Source: JADFRG01 sp964590515 (GTDB taxonomy: Bacteria; Chloroflexota; Anaerolineae; Anaerolineales; E44-bin32). Taken from it: 21,732 bases of DNA. The stretch's first letter is position 1, and the number at the start of each line of letters is the position of its first letter. The position numbers and the translations under genes are program-made. The DNA lies in contig CAZPZD010000040.1 in assembly GCA_964590515.1 (NCBI GenBank), positions 1 to 21,732 of the forward strand. Direction: 5' to 3'. Below are positions 21,707 to 21,732 of this stretch, piece after piece. A model generated the notes under the pieces. It was not told the DNA's origin and did no database searches. It saw only the letters and a program-made list of their open reading frames with translations.

Positions 21707-21732
21707 GTGGCCTTGAGGATATCGTTAAGCCC

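Overview
This is a GC-rich bacterial window, most likely a metagenome-assembled scaffold. The gene complement (BMP-type nucleoside-like ABC importer, FdrA/YlbE pair, NarL-type two-component systems with a multi-pass sensor, an ArsR/AHSA1/DUF1801/DUF2277 cluster, type-5 uracil-DNA glycosylase, tRNAs without an encoded CCA end) best fits Chloroflexota. Some Actinobacteria-like lineages would also fit, and no marker gene here settles it. Two runs of exactly 100 N (3319-3418 and 18832-18931) are each flanked by a perfect 55-bp duplication. That is the signature of two contigs joined across a k=55 assembly overlap, so both gaps are probably artificial.

Layout. 1-60: tail of a gene running in from the left. 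81-1456 (+): PHP/CehA-type lipoprotein metallohydrolase split by a frameshift. 1591-3236 (+): a SAM methyltransferase and an arylamine N-acetyltransferase. 3237-3618: short intergenic region holding gap 1. 3619-6368 (+): a membrane histidine kinase and its LuxR-type response regulator. 6391-14270 (-): an operon-like run, read right to left, of ABC ATPase, two permeases, BMP-family binding lipoprotein, YlbE (DUF1116), FdrA and a 57-residue small protein. 14470-17170 (-): a second two-component system, with a MASE1 sensor kinase, upstream of that operon and on the same strand. 17342-18037 (-): UdgB-like uracil-DNA glycosylase. 18187-21451 (+): ArsR regulator, AHSA1/SRPBCC protein, DUF1801, DUF2277, a second DUF1801 and an alpha/beta hydrolase. 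21467-21706 (-): tRNA-Cys and tRNA-Gly.

How the genes may work together. FdrA and YlbE correspond to AllF and AllG, two of the three E. coli proteins reported to form oxamate carbamoyltransferase in allantoin/ureide catabolism. The BMP importer is of the purine-nucleoside type. The minus-strand run therefore looks like an uptake-plus-catabolism unit for a purine- or ureide-derived compound, but the third subunit (AllH/YlbF, DUF2877) and the carbamate kinase are not visible here. A small protein follows fdrA instead.

The right-hand plus-strand cluster is unusual for its debris. Besides the intact genes it holds three short open frames that look like the first 25-35 codons of further cluster members: two AHSA1 N-termini and one fragment resembling an uncharacterised DUF1579-like family. 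Each is cut off abruptly. The last stub runs in frame, up to one stop codon, into a hydrolase that has no convincing start codon of its own.
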